Source of the DNA: Butyrivibrio sp. WCD3002
GTDB taxonomy: Bacteria > Bacillota > Clostridia > Lachnospirales > Lachnospiraceae
DNA: 64,000 nt
Assembly (NCBI RefSeq): GCF_000424265.1
Contig: NZ_AUJO01000003.1
Coordinates: forward strand, 186,001 to 250,000
Direction: 5' to 3'
Made by a program: the position numbers and the translations under genes. A model generated the notes under the pieces. The model was given only the letters and a program-made list of their open reading frames with translations. It did no database searches and had not been told where the DNA came from. Positions 8,679 to 17,357 of this stretch are shown in pieces. How positions within the stretch are numbered: position 1 is the first letter of the stretch; each line of letters opens with the position of its first letter.

Positions 8679-11600
8679 TCAGTTATTTTCCCGGATTGCT
8701 TCTGACTCAGCCGTGCCGTTACTGTCATCAGAAGTATCGCCTGTTACTTCCTCAGAATCAGAAGTTTGCTGTTCTTCACTGTTTTCTGTCTCTTCAACAA
8801 TCTCATTTTCTACAATTTCCTCTACAAAATCTTCATTTTCTTCATCACTTTCAGGAAGAATTTCTGCGTCTTCATATTCGTCATAGTCCACACTATCACA
8901 ACTACCATTGTTATCAACCGGAATGAATTCCTCAAAAAGAATTTCTCCGTCAACGAAATCCACCGCTGCGTTTGCAGCAATCAGAGATTCCGCTAAATCA
9001 TTTTCCTTTTCATATTTGATAGTCGCTTTCACAATGGAATTCTCCTTATATCCGCAACCGGGTATATAGTACTCGACGCTATCTCCCATAGAGCAAACCA
9101 GCTCTCTTTCAACCCTCATTGTATATCCATTTATACTTCTCCTGACAGCGTCATCAAGGCTCTCGGACTCCTCATCATGATATGGATTATCTGATGCTGT
9201 ATTACATCTGTCGCAATAATATCTCTCACCTCCACCATTATTGATACGCCTGTCATATCTATTAGTTCTATAAGAATATATTGTTCTCTCATTAAAACAC
9301 TCAGCGCCATGTCTGTGTTTTACTTCGATCTGGAAACAGCCGCCTTTATTAAAACTGGTTTCATTAGGGCATGCACCTTTCCCATCAACATGGTGATGAT
9401 ATTCGTACTCAACATCGCTGGAATTTAAGACTGCTTCAGGGACCTGCTTTATCGCATTTTCAAGGTCCTCAAACTTGGCATCCTCAGGAACATTTACTCC
9501 AAGTGTGGCAAGCGCGGATGCCAGTCGCTTTTTACCGCTGGCCACATCGTTAAAAACCTTTTCAAGCTTTCCAAACAGAGTCTGGATATCAGTGTCTATC
9601 TTTCCTATACCGCTCTCAAGAGTACTCATTCTGCCCTCAATGGTACCAAGCTTGGTGTTGGCCTCATTCTGGGTCTTCTGAAGAGAGCTTACACCACTCT
9701 TTACATTATTAAAACCGTTATCAACTTTCTTCTCTACGCCTCCGACCTTTGTTTCAACATTACCGACCTTTACACCGACACCATCAACCTTTCTATCGAC
9801 GCCGCCAACCTTGGTATCAACACTGCCTACCTTTGTCTCAACGCTACCGACCTTGTTTTTTACTCCGTCAACCTTGCTGTCAACACCGCTTACCTTGGTA
9901 TCAACACCGCTTACCTTGGTATCAACGCTTCCGACTTTTCCGCCAACGCCATCGATCTTTCCGCCTACTCCATCTACCTTTTTATCAACTCCGCCGACCT
10001 TCTTGTCTACGCCATCGACCTTGGTATCTACAGTTCCGACTTTTCCGCTGACTCCGTCGACCTTCTTATCCACGCCGTCGACCTTGGTATCTACAGTTCC
10101 GACTTTTCCGTTTACTCCGTCGACCTTCTTATCTACACCGCTAACCTTCTTGTCTACACCATCGACCTTGGTATCTACAGTTCCGACCTTTCCGCTGACT
10201 CCGTCGACCTTCTTATCCACGCCATCGGCCTTCTTATCGACGTCATTGATCTTCCTGTCTACATCGCCAACCCTTGATTCAACTTTTCCGACCTTTCCGC
10301 CAACACCATCAATTTTTCCATCTACACTGTCAATTTTTCCATCTACACTGCTGACTTTTCCATCCACGCCATCAATCTTTTTATCAACGCCGCTGACCTT
10401 CTTGTCTACATCGCCAACCTTTGTATCAACAGTTCCGACTTTTCCACTGACACCGTCAATCTTCTTGTCTACGTCGCCAACCTTTGTATCAACAGTTCCG
10501 ACCTTTCCACTGACACCGTCAATCTTCTTGTCTACGTCGCCAACCTGAGATAATGCACCATCAACCTTGCTGTCAATACCGGTTACCTTAGAGCCCATAC
10601 TGTCGACTTTTCCGTTAACGCCATCCATCTTTCCACTTACGCCGTCGATTTTTCCGCTTACTCCGTCCATCTTTCCGGAAACACCCTCGACCTTGCTGCC
10701 AACGCCATCAACTTTTCCGTCAACACCTGCTACTTTTTCATCTACACCGTCAATTTTTCCGTCTACATCGGCAATCTTTCCGTCCACGCCGTCAACCTTC
10801 TTGTCTACGCCGCTGACCTTTGTTCCGACGCCTTCGACATTGCCGTTAACGCTATCGATTTTTCCATCCACTCCGTCGATCTTTCCGTCGACTCCATCGA
10901 TTTTTCCGTCTACACCGTCAATTTTTCCGTCTACGGTGCCAATCTTTGCATCTACAGCTCCGACTTTGCCATCCACGGTACCGACCTTTGCATCAACAGC
11001 ACCAACCTTGCTGTCTACGCCACTGACTCTGGATTCCACAGCACCAACTTTACTGTCTACCGCGCTAACTCTTGAATCAACGCCGCTCACCTTACTGTCA
11101 ACGCCGCCAACTCTGCTTTCAACACCATCTACTTTATTTTCAACTGTACCGACCTTGTTTTCTACGCCGGCCACCTTGTCCTCAACCTTGTCGAGATTCT
11201 TATCGATACCGTCAAGACCTGACTCCACCTTTTTACCTAATCCGGACACGCTCTTATCAACCTTTTCCACGTCCTTCTCGATTTCACCCATCTTTGCCAT
11301 ATATGTATTCTGGGTTTTAAGAAGATCAGATTCCATTCTGGTCAGGGTATCAGTTACATTTGTATTCTCAAGCTGCTTTTCAATCTTCTCGAGATTGTTT
11401 ATAACAGTCTTGTTTTCACTGTTAGAGCTTTCCTTGTTTTCCTTAATCTGTGCAACAAGGGCTGTAACCTCTGTACTTGATTTGTCACAAGCCTTCTTAA
11501 TATCACTAAGCGCATTTGTAATCTGTGAGAAATCCTCTTTATCTTTATCTGTGTTTTTGCTCCCACCATTATTCATGCTTTCCTTAAGCTCACATACCTG

Positions 11601-12044
11601 GTCGGATGTATTCTTGATCTCGGAATGAATTGATGCAAGCTCCTTATCAAGGCCACCGATTTTCTCTACTACCTTGTTGTTATTGGTAGTTGTGGAATTA
11701 TTCTTTTCATTTTCAATTGTTTTCTCAGAAAGAAGCTTTTGCTCATTCTGTACTGTCTGAATCTCCTTTATGAGCTCCTGGCTTCCTGTCACTACCGAAT
11801 CAAGCTTTTCAAGATAATTATCAATCTCTCTTAGCTGATCGCTTGCCTTTTTCTGGACGCCGAGAGAATCCCTGCGGACCTCCTCAGCTGCAGCATCAGC
11901 ACTTATTGCAGGTGTTGTCACATAAACAAAACTGCCACATAATATCGTTGCTGCCATAACACCTGCGCCCATAACCAGCGTATCGTGTCTGCGGAGCTTC
12001 TTCAAAAGCTCTTTCATCGAGTTACTTTGTTTGAATGGTTTCAT
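8679..12044 (-). CDS. Membrane-anchored giant heptad-repeat coiled-coil protein
   Basis: Unrecognised protein of 1121 aa. Layout: a basic N-terminus, one hydrophobic segment (about 24-48, TLVMGAGVMAATILCGSFVY) that is a signal peptide or anchor, an ordinary coiled-coil region, then about 500 residues (DNA 9720-11260) of near-perfect heptads such as VDGKVDG and VDKKVSG, with Val/Ile at a and d. After it comes a Cys/His-rich module (YHHHVDGKGACP, KHRHGAECF, YYCDRC) like modules seen in Lachnospiraceae surface proteins, and a strongly acidic tail of about 90 residues. There is no LPXTG motif. The start at 12044 follows AAGGCGG; upstream in-frame starts lack support. It is divergent from a GGDEF gene. 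It probably forms a long rod at the cell surface; the function is unknown. Confidence 0.8.
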   Translation of the reverse strand: MKPFKQSNSMKELLKKLRRHDTLVMGAGVMAATILCGSFVYVTTPAISADAAAEEVRRDSLGVQKKASDQLREIDNYLEKLDSVVTGSQELIKEIQTVQNEQKLLSEKTIENEKNNSTTTNNNKVVEKIGGLDKELASIHSEIKNTSDQVCELKESMNNGGSKNTDKDKEDFSQITNALSDIKKACDKSSTEVTALVAQIKENKESSNSENKTVINNLEKIEKQLENTNVTDTLTRMESDLLKTQNTYMAKMGEIEKDVEKVDKSVSGLGKKVESGLDGIDKNLDKVEDKVAGVENKVGTVENKVDGVESRVGGVDSKVSGVDSRVSAVDSKVGAVESRVSGVDSKVGAVDAKVGTVDGKVGAVDAKIGTVDGKIDGVDGKIDGVDGKIDGVDGKIDSVNGNVEGVGTKVSGVDKKVDGVDGKIADVDGKIDGVDEKVAGVDGKVDGVGSKVEGVSGKMDGVSGKIDGVSGKMDGVNGKVDSMGSKVTGIDSKVDGALSQVGDVDKKIDGVSGKVGTVDTKVGDVDKKIDGVSGKVGTVDTKVGDVDKKVSGVDKKIDGVDGKVSSVDGKIDSVDGKIDGVGGKVGKVESRVGDVDRKINDVDKKADGVDKKVDGVSGKVGTVDTKVDGVDKKVSGVDKKVDGVNGKVGTVDTKVDGVDKKVDGVSGKVGTVDTKVDGVDKKVGGVDKKVDGVGGKIDGVGGKVGSVDTKVSGVDTKVSGVDSKVDGVKNKVGSVETKVGSVDTKVGGVDRKVDGVGVKVGNVETKVGGVEKKVDNGFNNVKSGVSSLQKTQNEANTKLGTIEGRMSTLESGIGKIDTDIQTLFGKLEKVFNDVASGKKRLASALATLGVNVPEDAKFEDLENAIKQVPEAVLNSSDVEYEYHHHVDGKGACPNETSFNKGGCFQIEVKHRHGAECFNERTIYSYRTNRYDRRINNGGGERYYCDRCNTASDNPYHDEESESLDDAVRRSINGYTMRVERELVCSMGDSVEYYIPGCGYKENSIVKATIKYEKENDLAESLIAANAAVDFVDGEILFEEFIPVDNNGSCDSVDYDEYEDAEILPESDEENEDFVEEIVENEIVEETENSEEQQTSDSEEVTGDTSDDSNGTAESEAIRENN
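9720..11260 (-). repeat. 21-bp tandem repeat tract encoding heptads
   Basis: About 73 imperfect copies of a 21-bp unit encode the repeat V-D-x-K-V-x-G. Copies differ mostly at synonymous positions and in the Lys/Arg/Thr/Gly choice. The reading frame is kept throughout, so the tract is under selection as protein. Copy number is likely to vary between strains. Confidence 0.9.
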
Positions 12045-12144
12045 AGATAATAAACCGCCTTTCATAATAAATAATAAAAATAAAAACAATAGGGATTCAT
12101 CTCGAAGCGATAGCTTCAATGAATTGCCGGCTGACCGCCGACAG
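12045..12144 (-). promoter_or_regulatory. Structured 5' leader of the coiled-coil gene
   Basis: The predicted leader of about 100 nt contains two hairpins on the minus strand: CGGC-GGTCA-GCCG (about 12128-12141), and a longer one with outer stem ATTCAT/ATGAAT and inner stem GAAGC/GCTTC (about 12095-12125). It does not match any riboswitch consensus I can recall, including c-di-GMP-I. Confidence 0.45.
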
Positions 12145-12147
12145 GAA

Positions 12148-12179
12148 GTGATACTATCACACCAAAAATCACATGACAA
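12148..12179 (-). promoter_or_regulatory. Promoter of the coiled-coil gene with palindrome over the -10
   Basis: Minus strand TTGTCA (12174-12179), a 17-nt spacer and an extended -10, TGATAGTAT (-10 at 12151-12156). A perfect 6-1-6 palindrome, GTGATACTATCAC (12148-12160), covers the -10 exactly, as expected for a repressor site. Confidence 0.75.
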
Positions 12180-12204
12180 TAGATTTTTGCAAACTTAAGT
12201 TTTT

Positions 12205-12230
12205 CTTAAGATTGTCATAAGAATCTTAAG
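12205..12230. promoter_or_regulatory. Inverted repeat between divergent genes
   Basis: CTTAAGATT (12205-12213) and AATCTTAAG (12222-12230) form a perfect 9-bp inverted repeat with an 8-nt centre, between the coiled-coil and GGDEF promoters. A further CTTAAG core lies at 12194-12199. It looks like an operator for one or both genes; the regulator is unknown. Confidence 0.5.
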
Positions 12231-12275
12231 AATTAAAACAATCAATATAAGTTTTGTGTTTTAGTAGTGATTTTG

Positions 12276-12290
12276 TGATAGAATGTATTC
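12276..12290 (+). promoter_or_regulatory. Extended -10 promoter, leaderless GGDEF start
   Basis: TGATAGAAT (12276-12284) is an extended -10 with no clear -35. Only six nt separate it from the ATG, so transcription should start at or next to the start codon. There is no Shine-Dalgarno sequence. Confidence 0.6.
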
Positions 12291-13394
12291 ATGCTTACGA
12301 AAAAGATTGCGAAAAATGAATTGAATAATTTTTATCAGTCGAAGTTCGACTACTTCAGAAGAGTCTCATTTTTATCAGCTATGCTGACGGGACTTCTCGA
12401 GATTACTTATTTTATATCCGATTGTCAGATATTTGGCAGATTTGCCTACGAAACCCTTGTGCCGAGATGTTCGGTTATCCTGCCACTTTTGCTATTGATA
12501 ATATGTGAACCGAGAATTAAGAATTACCGTTTTGGTGTTTTCCTATATTACCTGATAGCCCATGCGTCAATGTGGGCCACAATCTGGGCGATATGGTTTC
12601 TTCCAAATAAAGATTTCGCCAGAGAAGGCTTTATAATAATGCATTTTGCATTTTTGGCCATTGGACTGGGCATGCCTGTTGCGTATCATGTTCCGATCCA
12701 CTCGCTGGTACTGCTTAACATAATTATTTCCAATACATGGAATCATTATGAACACTTTGATATGATGATTTCCCTGGCAGTACCTGTTTTCATCGGCATT
12801 ATTATCATCATGCTGATCCTGGAAAACTCATACGCCGACCAATATCTGATAAAGCGGGAGCTTGAGAAAACATCCATAACTGATAATCTTACCGAGGCAT
12901 ACAATCGTAACAAGATAAATGAAATAGTATCCGACGATGAAACCGAACAGCTGAACATTCCCCATGCGGTGGATGTTGTAGTACTGATGATCGACATCGA
13001 TAAATTCAAGAGAGTCAATGATACCTACGGTCATGATGCCGGAGATAAAATTCTTGTATTCTTAACAGAGCAGATCAAACGCTGCATCAGATCATCAGAT
13101 ATGCTGATACGCTGGGGCGGTGAAGAATTTGTTGTTCTTCTTGTCGGCGCTGAGACAGAGGTTGGCTTAAAGATTGCTGAGCACATAAGACATTCTGTTG
13201 AAACTACTGAAAACGAGGTTTGTCCTATTACCATTTCAGTAGGTGTCAGCAAATATGATGGCGGTAATTATCGCGAAGCTGTCAAGAAGGCAGACAGAGC
13301 TCTGTATTATGCAAAGGGTCACGGCCGAAATCTTGTTGTACACTATGATGATATTTCTGACGAAGATCTCTTGGATTATCCAAAATCAGAATAA
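12291..13394 (+). CDS. Membrane diguanylate cyclase (GGDEF)
   Basis: A 367-aa protein with about six hydrophobic segments (roughly 25-185) and a C-terminal GGDEF domain. The domain has DIDKFKRVNDTYGHDAGD, the active site RWGGEEF (near residue 277), and an inhibitory I-site RSSD five residues upstream, so it should make c-di-GMP from two GTP and be product inhibited. The membrane part is a sensor of unknown ligand. The gene appears to be leaderless, with the ATG six nt after an extended -10. It is divergent from the coiled-coil gene and ends at the bidirectional terminator at 13456. Confidence 0.92.
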   Translation: MLTKKIAKNELNNFYQSKFDYFRRVSFLSAMLTGLLEITYFISDCQIFGRFAYETLVPRCSVILPLLLLIICEPRIKNYRFGVFLYYLIAHASMWATIWAIWFLPNKDFAREGFIIMHFAFLAIGLGMPVAYHVPIHSLVLLNIIISNTWNHYEHFDMMISLAVPVFIGIIIIMLILENSYADQYLIKRELEKTSITDNLTEAYNRNKINEIVSDDETEQLNIPHAVDVVVLMIDIDKFKRVNDTYGHDAGDKILVFLTEQIKRCIRSSDMLIRWGGEEFVVLLVGAETEVGLKIAEHIRHSVETTENEVCPITISVGVSKYDGGNYREAVKKADRALYYAKGHGRNLVVHYDDISDEDLLDYPKSE

Positions 13395-13455
13395 ACCACT
13401 CTCCGGCTCTTAGTCGGAAGAACTTTCCGGTTAATTATACGTAAATACAAATTAA

Positions 13456-13490
13456 GCCCTCATGTCATCACAGACATGAGGGCAATTTTT
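13456..13490. terminator. Bidirectional terminator
   Basis: A perfect 11-bp stem, GCCCTCATGTC pairing with GACATGAGGGC, with a 6-nt loop. T-rich flanks on both sides serve the converging GGDEF and SDR genes. Confidence 0.9.
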
Positions 13491-13511
13491 ATATAGATAT
13501 AAATTTTAAAA

Positions 13512-14348
13512 TCAGTCTTCAAACTTTGAAGGATCAAGGTTTCCCGGATCCTGTCCGATGTAAGCAAGTATTCCGCCATCGATGTAAACAACCTGTCCGT
13601 TGATAAAATCAGAAGCAGGAGATGCAAGAAATACCGCAAGTCCCATAAGATCTTCCGTTTTTCCCCAGCGCTGTGCGGGAGTCTTTGATCTGATAAATCT
13701 GTCAAAGGGATGCATTGAACCGTCAGCCTGCTTTTCCCTAAGAGGAGCTGTCTGAGGAGTAGCAATGTAGCCGGGTCCTATGGCATTACACTGAATATTG
13801 TACTGTCCATACTCGGAGCAGATATTTCTGGTAAGCATTTTAAGGCCGCCCTTAGCTGCTGCATATGCAGAAACAGTCTCTCTTCCAAGCTCACTCATCA
13901 TTGAGCATGCGTTAATAATCTTACCGCTTCTTCTCTCTATCATACCGGGAAGAACTGCCTTTGAGCAGATAAAGGGTCCTGTCAGATCAACGTCGATTAC
14001 CTGATTCCACTCCTCAACACTCATTTCTGTCATAGGAATTCTCTTAATAATTCCGGCGTTATTTACAAGGATATCGATATGTCCCTTAGCTGCTTCAGCT
14101 TTTTTTACAAACTCAAGAACCTGATCCTCTTTGGTAACATCACACACAGCACCATAGGCATCAATTCCAAGCTTTTTATACTCAGCCATGCCCTTGTCCA
14201 CCAGCTCCTGACTGATATCATTAAAAACAATCTCCGCTCCGCTCTGGGCGAAAGCTATGGCATAGGCAAGTCCAAGGCCATATGAAGCGCCGGTAACCCA
14301 TGCTGTTTTACCTTCAAGAGAAAAATGCTTCAAAAAACTCGTATCCAT
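13512..14348 (-). CDS. SDR oxidoreductase, gluconate 5-dehydrogenase-like
   Basis: A 278-aa classical short-chain dehydrogenase: the cofactor motif TGASYGLGLAYA near the N-terminus, VNNAGI, the catalytic Ser (ACSMMSELGR region) and YAAAK. The C-terminus with YIATPQTAPLR and the overall length fit gluconate 5-dehydrogenase (IdnO-like) enzymes, which interconvert gluconate and 5-ketogluconate with NADP(H). The substrate is inferred, since SDR specificity is hard to read from sequence. GGAGG 8 nt before 14348 fixes the start. It is monocistronic, with no sugar-acid genes beside it. Confidence 0.82.
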   Translation of the reverse strand: MDTSFLKHFSLEGKTAWVTGASYGLGLAYAIAFAQSGAEIVFNDISQELVDKGMAEYKKLGIDAYGAVCDVTKEDQVLEFVKKAEAAKGHIDILVNNAGIIKRIPMTEMSVEEWNQVIDVDLTGPFICSKAVLPGMIERRSGKIINACSMMSELGRETVSAYAAAKGGLKMLTRNICSEYGQYNIQCNAIGPGYIATPQTAPLREKQADGSMHPFDRFIRSKTPAQRWGKTEDLMGLAVFLASPASDFINGQVVYIDGGILAYIGQDPGNLDPSKFED

Positions 14349-14472
14349 AGAAAAAACCTCCAATACAATTATGAATTCTCACATATACTATATTATAGGA
14401 AAAATACTACCAAATCCTAGTTGATATCTCTTTAAAACTTGCAAAAATTGACTTAAATAAATCCAATGGTGC

Positions 14473-14501
14473 TTGACAACAAACATTCAATTGATTAAAG
14501 T
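14473..14501 (+). promoter_or_regulatory. rnpB promoter
   Basis: TTGACA (14473-14478), a 17-nt spacer and TAAAGT (14496-14501), placing the start site within a few nt of the mature RNA end. Confidence 0.8.
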
Positions 14502-14510
14502 GCTTATGTA

Positions 14511-14853
14511 TGAGCAGGACAAATGATCGCGGCCGCTATTCCCGAAAGGGTGCGGGTGAGGAAAGTCCGGGCTTCATAGGGCAGGATACCGGATAACGTC
14601 CGGCGGAGGTGACTCCCGGGATAGTGCAACAGAGATATACCGCTCGTAAGAGTAAGGGTGAAAAGGTGGTGTAAGAGACCACCGTACAGATGGTAACATC
14701 TGTAGCCATGTAAACCCTATCCGAAGCAAGACCGAAAAGAAAACCATGGATCGGCCCGATCCGTTTTCAGGTGGGTCGCTTGAGGCTGTTGGCAACAGCA
14801 GTCCTAGATAGATGATCATTCACGACATAACCCGGCTTACAGGCCTGCTCATA
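14511..14853 (+). ncRNA. rnpB: RNase P RNA, type A
   Basis: The catalytic RNA of RNase P, which cuts tRNA 5' leaders. Seen: P1 ends TGAGCAGG and CCTGCTCA that pair, the conserved GAGGAAAGTCCGGGC, AGGGTGAAAAGGTG, the universal CCTAGATAGATGATC near the 3' end, and ACATAACCCGGCTTAC. The length of about 343 nt and layout suit the ancestral (type A) class found in many Lachnospiraceae. There is no terminator between the RNA and the protease gene that starts 14 nt later. Confidence 0.95.
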
Positions 14854-14867
14854 CACAAAAAGGAACA

Positions 14868-15707
14868 ATGTCTAAGAAAATAATCTTTTCACTAATAATC
14901 ATCATATTGCTTAATCCAATAAAGGCTATCGCATATGGTCCCATGCCATCTGAAATTGCAGATGACATGCTCTTTTTTGATGCCTTTTCCATGTGCCCTC
15001 TCAATAATTCCTATGAATCGGAAGAAGATGTAATTGAGGCTGCTCTTTATGTACGTCCATCCTGCGTCCGAATACAGCTCGGCACCCGGTACGGACAGGG
15101 CACAATAACATCAATAGACAAGGACGAAATCCGTATTCTCACTGCAGCCCACCTATTCAGAGGCTATGATGAAAACAGCAGTATTTATTCAATTTTCTAT
15201 AATGGTGTCGTAAAAGAAGCAAAGCTATTATATGCAGACAAAAATGTGGACGTTGCTATCATCAGCGTTTCCACATCAGATATTGATCCAGCTGATCTTA
15301 TACAGCTAAAAAGTGCACCTGTTTCAGAGACAGCTTTTAATGCTTTTGAAAAAAGCGAAAAGGAAATTGTTTTTGCACTGGACTCAGAGCCCTGTTCTGA
15401 TCCTGCAAAAAATCAGCATTATGATTATTACGGCCGGGGAACAAAGGTAGCGGAAAACTATATTTACGGAACCGCTATCAACACAAATATTCTGGTCAAA
15501 AATTTCGGATATAAGATGATATATGCAAAATGCTCCGCCCACGAAGGAATGTCCGGAGGCGGAGTATTTGATATACATGGTAATCTTGTAGGCGTTCTTG
15601 CAGGCGGCACCGAAAATGATGAAATGGTGGCCGTTCGCCTTGCTGATGTTATAAAAGTACTTTCAGACCTTGAAGCAGCTTCCGCCAACGAACTCTCTGG
15701 TAAGTGA
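14868..15707 (+). CDS. Secreted trypsin-like serine protease
   Basis: A 279-aa protein with an N-terminal signal peptide (MSKKIIFSLIIIILLNPIKA, cleavage near AIA-YG). The trypsin-fold triad is visible: His95 in LTAAHLF, Asp128 in NVDVAI, and Ser229 in GMSGGG. It is short and has no PDZ domain, unlike HtrA. It probably acts outside the membrane; the substrate is unknown. AAGGAAC precedes the ATG, only 14 nt after the RNase P RNA, so it may be transcribed by read-through from the rnpB promoter. Its last 45 nt overlap the 3' end of the opposite kinase gene. Confidence 0.85.
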   Translation: MSKKIIFSLIIIILLNPIKAIAYGPMPSEIADDMLFFDAFSMCPLNNSYESEEDVIEAALYVRPSCVRIQLGTRYGQGTITSIDKDEIRILTAAHLFRGYDENSSIYSIFYNGVVKEAKLLYADKNVDVAIISVSTSDIDPADLIQLKSAPVSETAFNAFEKSEKEIVFALDSEPCSDPAKNQHYDYYGRGTKVAENYIYGTAINTNILVKNFGYKMIYAKCSAHEGMSGGGVFDIHGNLVGVLAGGTENDEMVAVRLADVIKVLSDLEAASANELSGK

Positions 15708-17315
15708 ATTCATAGGAAGGGCCTGTGCATCTACAGCCACAAAGTAATCAAGGAATTTTAGAAGCCTCTTAGCCTCAAAGTATTCAGGCTCTCCCGGCTT
15801 AATAGCGAATAACAACGGCTCTGCATACTGCTTTAAAACAGCCAGTTCATATATCTGAGCCGAGTTAAACATCTCATCTGCATCTTCCTGGAAGGGGAAA
15901 ATATTCTGCTCCTCTCCTCTTCTTACAGAATCCCACATTGCAATTGTATGCTTTGCGGATGCTCCGCGGGTCCTTGCATCTCTTACTATTCTTCGGATAA
16001 GGCGCCCGTCAGTAGTGGTAATTCTGTTATGGGCATCAACACTTAAGGTAGTAAGTGCGCTTATGTATATCTTGAATTTGGACTCTGCAGGAAGCGCATA
16101 GCTCATTTTTTCATTAAGGCCATGAATACCCTCTATTACAAGGACATCATTTGGAGCAAGCTGAAGGAAATCACCATTCATTTCTCTTTTTCCGGTGACA
16201 AAATTAAAGGTAGGCATCTCAACCTTCTTACCGTTTAGAAGGTCCACCATATCCTTGTTAAACTGCTCTACATCCAGGGCCTCAAGGCATTCGAAATTAT
16301 AGCTTCCATCCTCGTTAAGAGGTGTCATTTCCCTGTTAACGAAATAATTGTCCAGGCTTATTGGATGAGGGTGAAGACCATAGGTCCTCATCTGAATGGC
16401 AAGTCTGTTTGCAAAGGAAGTTTTTCCCGAGGAGCTTGGGCCTGCTATCATGACAAATTTTACATGCTTGGCATCAAAGATTCTCTTTGCTATCTCACCG
16501 ATTCTTCGCTCCTGAAGCGCCTCCTGAACATGCATCAGTTCATTGAAGCCGCCGCTGCAGATAACATCGTTAAGGTCACCTACAGTATCAACTCCCATCA
16601 TTTCTCCCCACTGTGAAGCACGAACCATCTCAGCAAAAATCTTTTCTCTTGGATCGCTTTCCGTAATGGTATCAGGATTCTTTCTGGTAGGAAGATTCAG
16701 TAAAAGTCCGTCGTGATATTTTTCAACCTTAAACCACTTAACATAAGAGGTATTTGGAAGCATGTATCCATAGTAATAGTCTGAAAATCCATCCAGCTTA
16801 TATACGTTTACTTCAGAGCTTCTGCGGTAACGAAGAAGGCGAACCTTATCATCCATACCTTCTCTTGTAAAAATATCCACCGCCTCAGATAACGGATAGC
16901 CCTTCTTGGTTATGGGAAGATGATCGTCAACCATATCCTGCATACGCTTCTGAACAGCTTCGGCAAAGGCCTCCGTAACCTTGAAATCACCCCTGATGCT
17001 GCAGTAGTATCCATTACCGATCTTATACTCGATTCTGGTAAAGGCAGGCTGCTTTCCGGATGCGTCCCTGACAGCCTTAATAAGCATCATAAGAGCAGTT
17101 CTGGTATAGGTGTTATTACCGATTTCATCAGCCGTTGTGATAAAGGTAAGATCATCATCATGATCAACCTTTTTCATCAGCTCCCTTATGCGGGTGCCAT
17201 AGGTCACAGCCACTATCTGATTTTTTACCTGGGGCTGATATTCCCTGGCAATCTCTTCAAAGGTTGTTCCCTTGTCATATTCTTTTACTTCACCGTTTAT
17301 TCTAAGTTTTGGCAT
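15663..17315 (-). CDS. TGS-domain uridine/nucleoside kinase
   Basis: A 550-aa protein. The N-terminus (MPKLRINGEVKEYDKGTTF) is a TGS-like domain, followed by a threonyl-tRNA synthetase-like second domain, then a phosphoribulokinase/uridine kinase domain with P-loop GPSSSGKTSF (near 292-301) and ISLDNYFVNRE. This architecture is common in clostridia and is annotated as nucleoside (uridine) kinase; the role of the N-terminal domains is unknown, though nucleotide sensing is possible. GAGAGGG precedes the ATG at 17315. It is convergent with the protease gene and overlaps it by 45 bp. Confidence 0.88.
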   Translation of the reverse strand: MPKLRINGEVKEYDKGTTFEEIAREYQPQVKNQIVAVTYGTRIRELMKKVDHDDDLTFITTADEIGNNTYTRTALMMLIKAVRDASGKQPAFTRIEYKIGNGYYCSIRGDFKVTEAFAEAVQKRMQDMVDDHLPITKKGYPLSEAVDIFTREGMDDKVRLLRYRRSSEVNVYKLDGFSDYYYGYMLPNTSYVKWFKVEKYHDGLLLNLPTRKNPDTITESDPREKIFAEMVRASQWGEMMGVDTVGDLNDVICSGGFNELMHVQEALQERRIGEIAKRIFDAKHVKFVMIAGPSSSGKTSFANRLAIQMRTYGLHPHPISLDNYFVNREMTPLNEDGSYNFECLEALDVEQFNKDMVDLLNGKKVEMPTFNFVTGKREMNGDFLQLAPNDVLVIEGIHGLNEKMSYALPAESKFKIYISALTTLSVDAHNRITTTDGRLIRRIVRDARTRGASAKHTIAMWDSVRRGEEQNIFPFQEDADEMFNSAQIYELAVLKQYAEPLLFAIKPGEPEYFEAKRLLKFLDYFVAVDAQALPMNSLTREFVGGSCFKV

Positions 17316-17357
17316 ATACGTTTCCCTCTCTAAACATTTAATGTCAAAATTTGTATC

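Noticed and set aside
9749..11628. Long plus-strand open frames rich in Ser/Thr/Pro (repeats like STPSTFL)
   Set aside because: They are the antisense shadow of the heptad-repeat gene; the 21-bp periodicity keeps the opposite strand free of stops. No ribosome-binding sites precede them.
12045..12144. c-di-GMP-I riboswitch in the leader of the coiled-coil gene
   Set aside because: The hairpins are suggestive because a GGDEF gene is adjacent, but the conserved core and tetraloop-receptor sequences of that class are absent.
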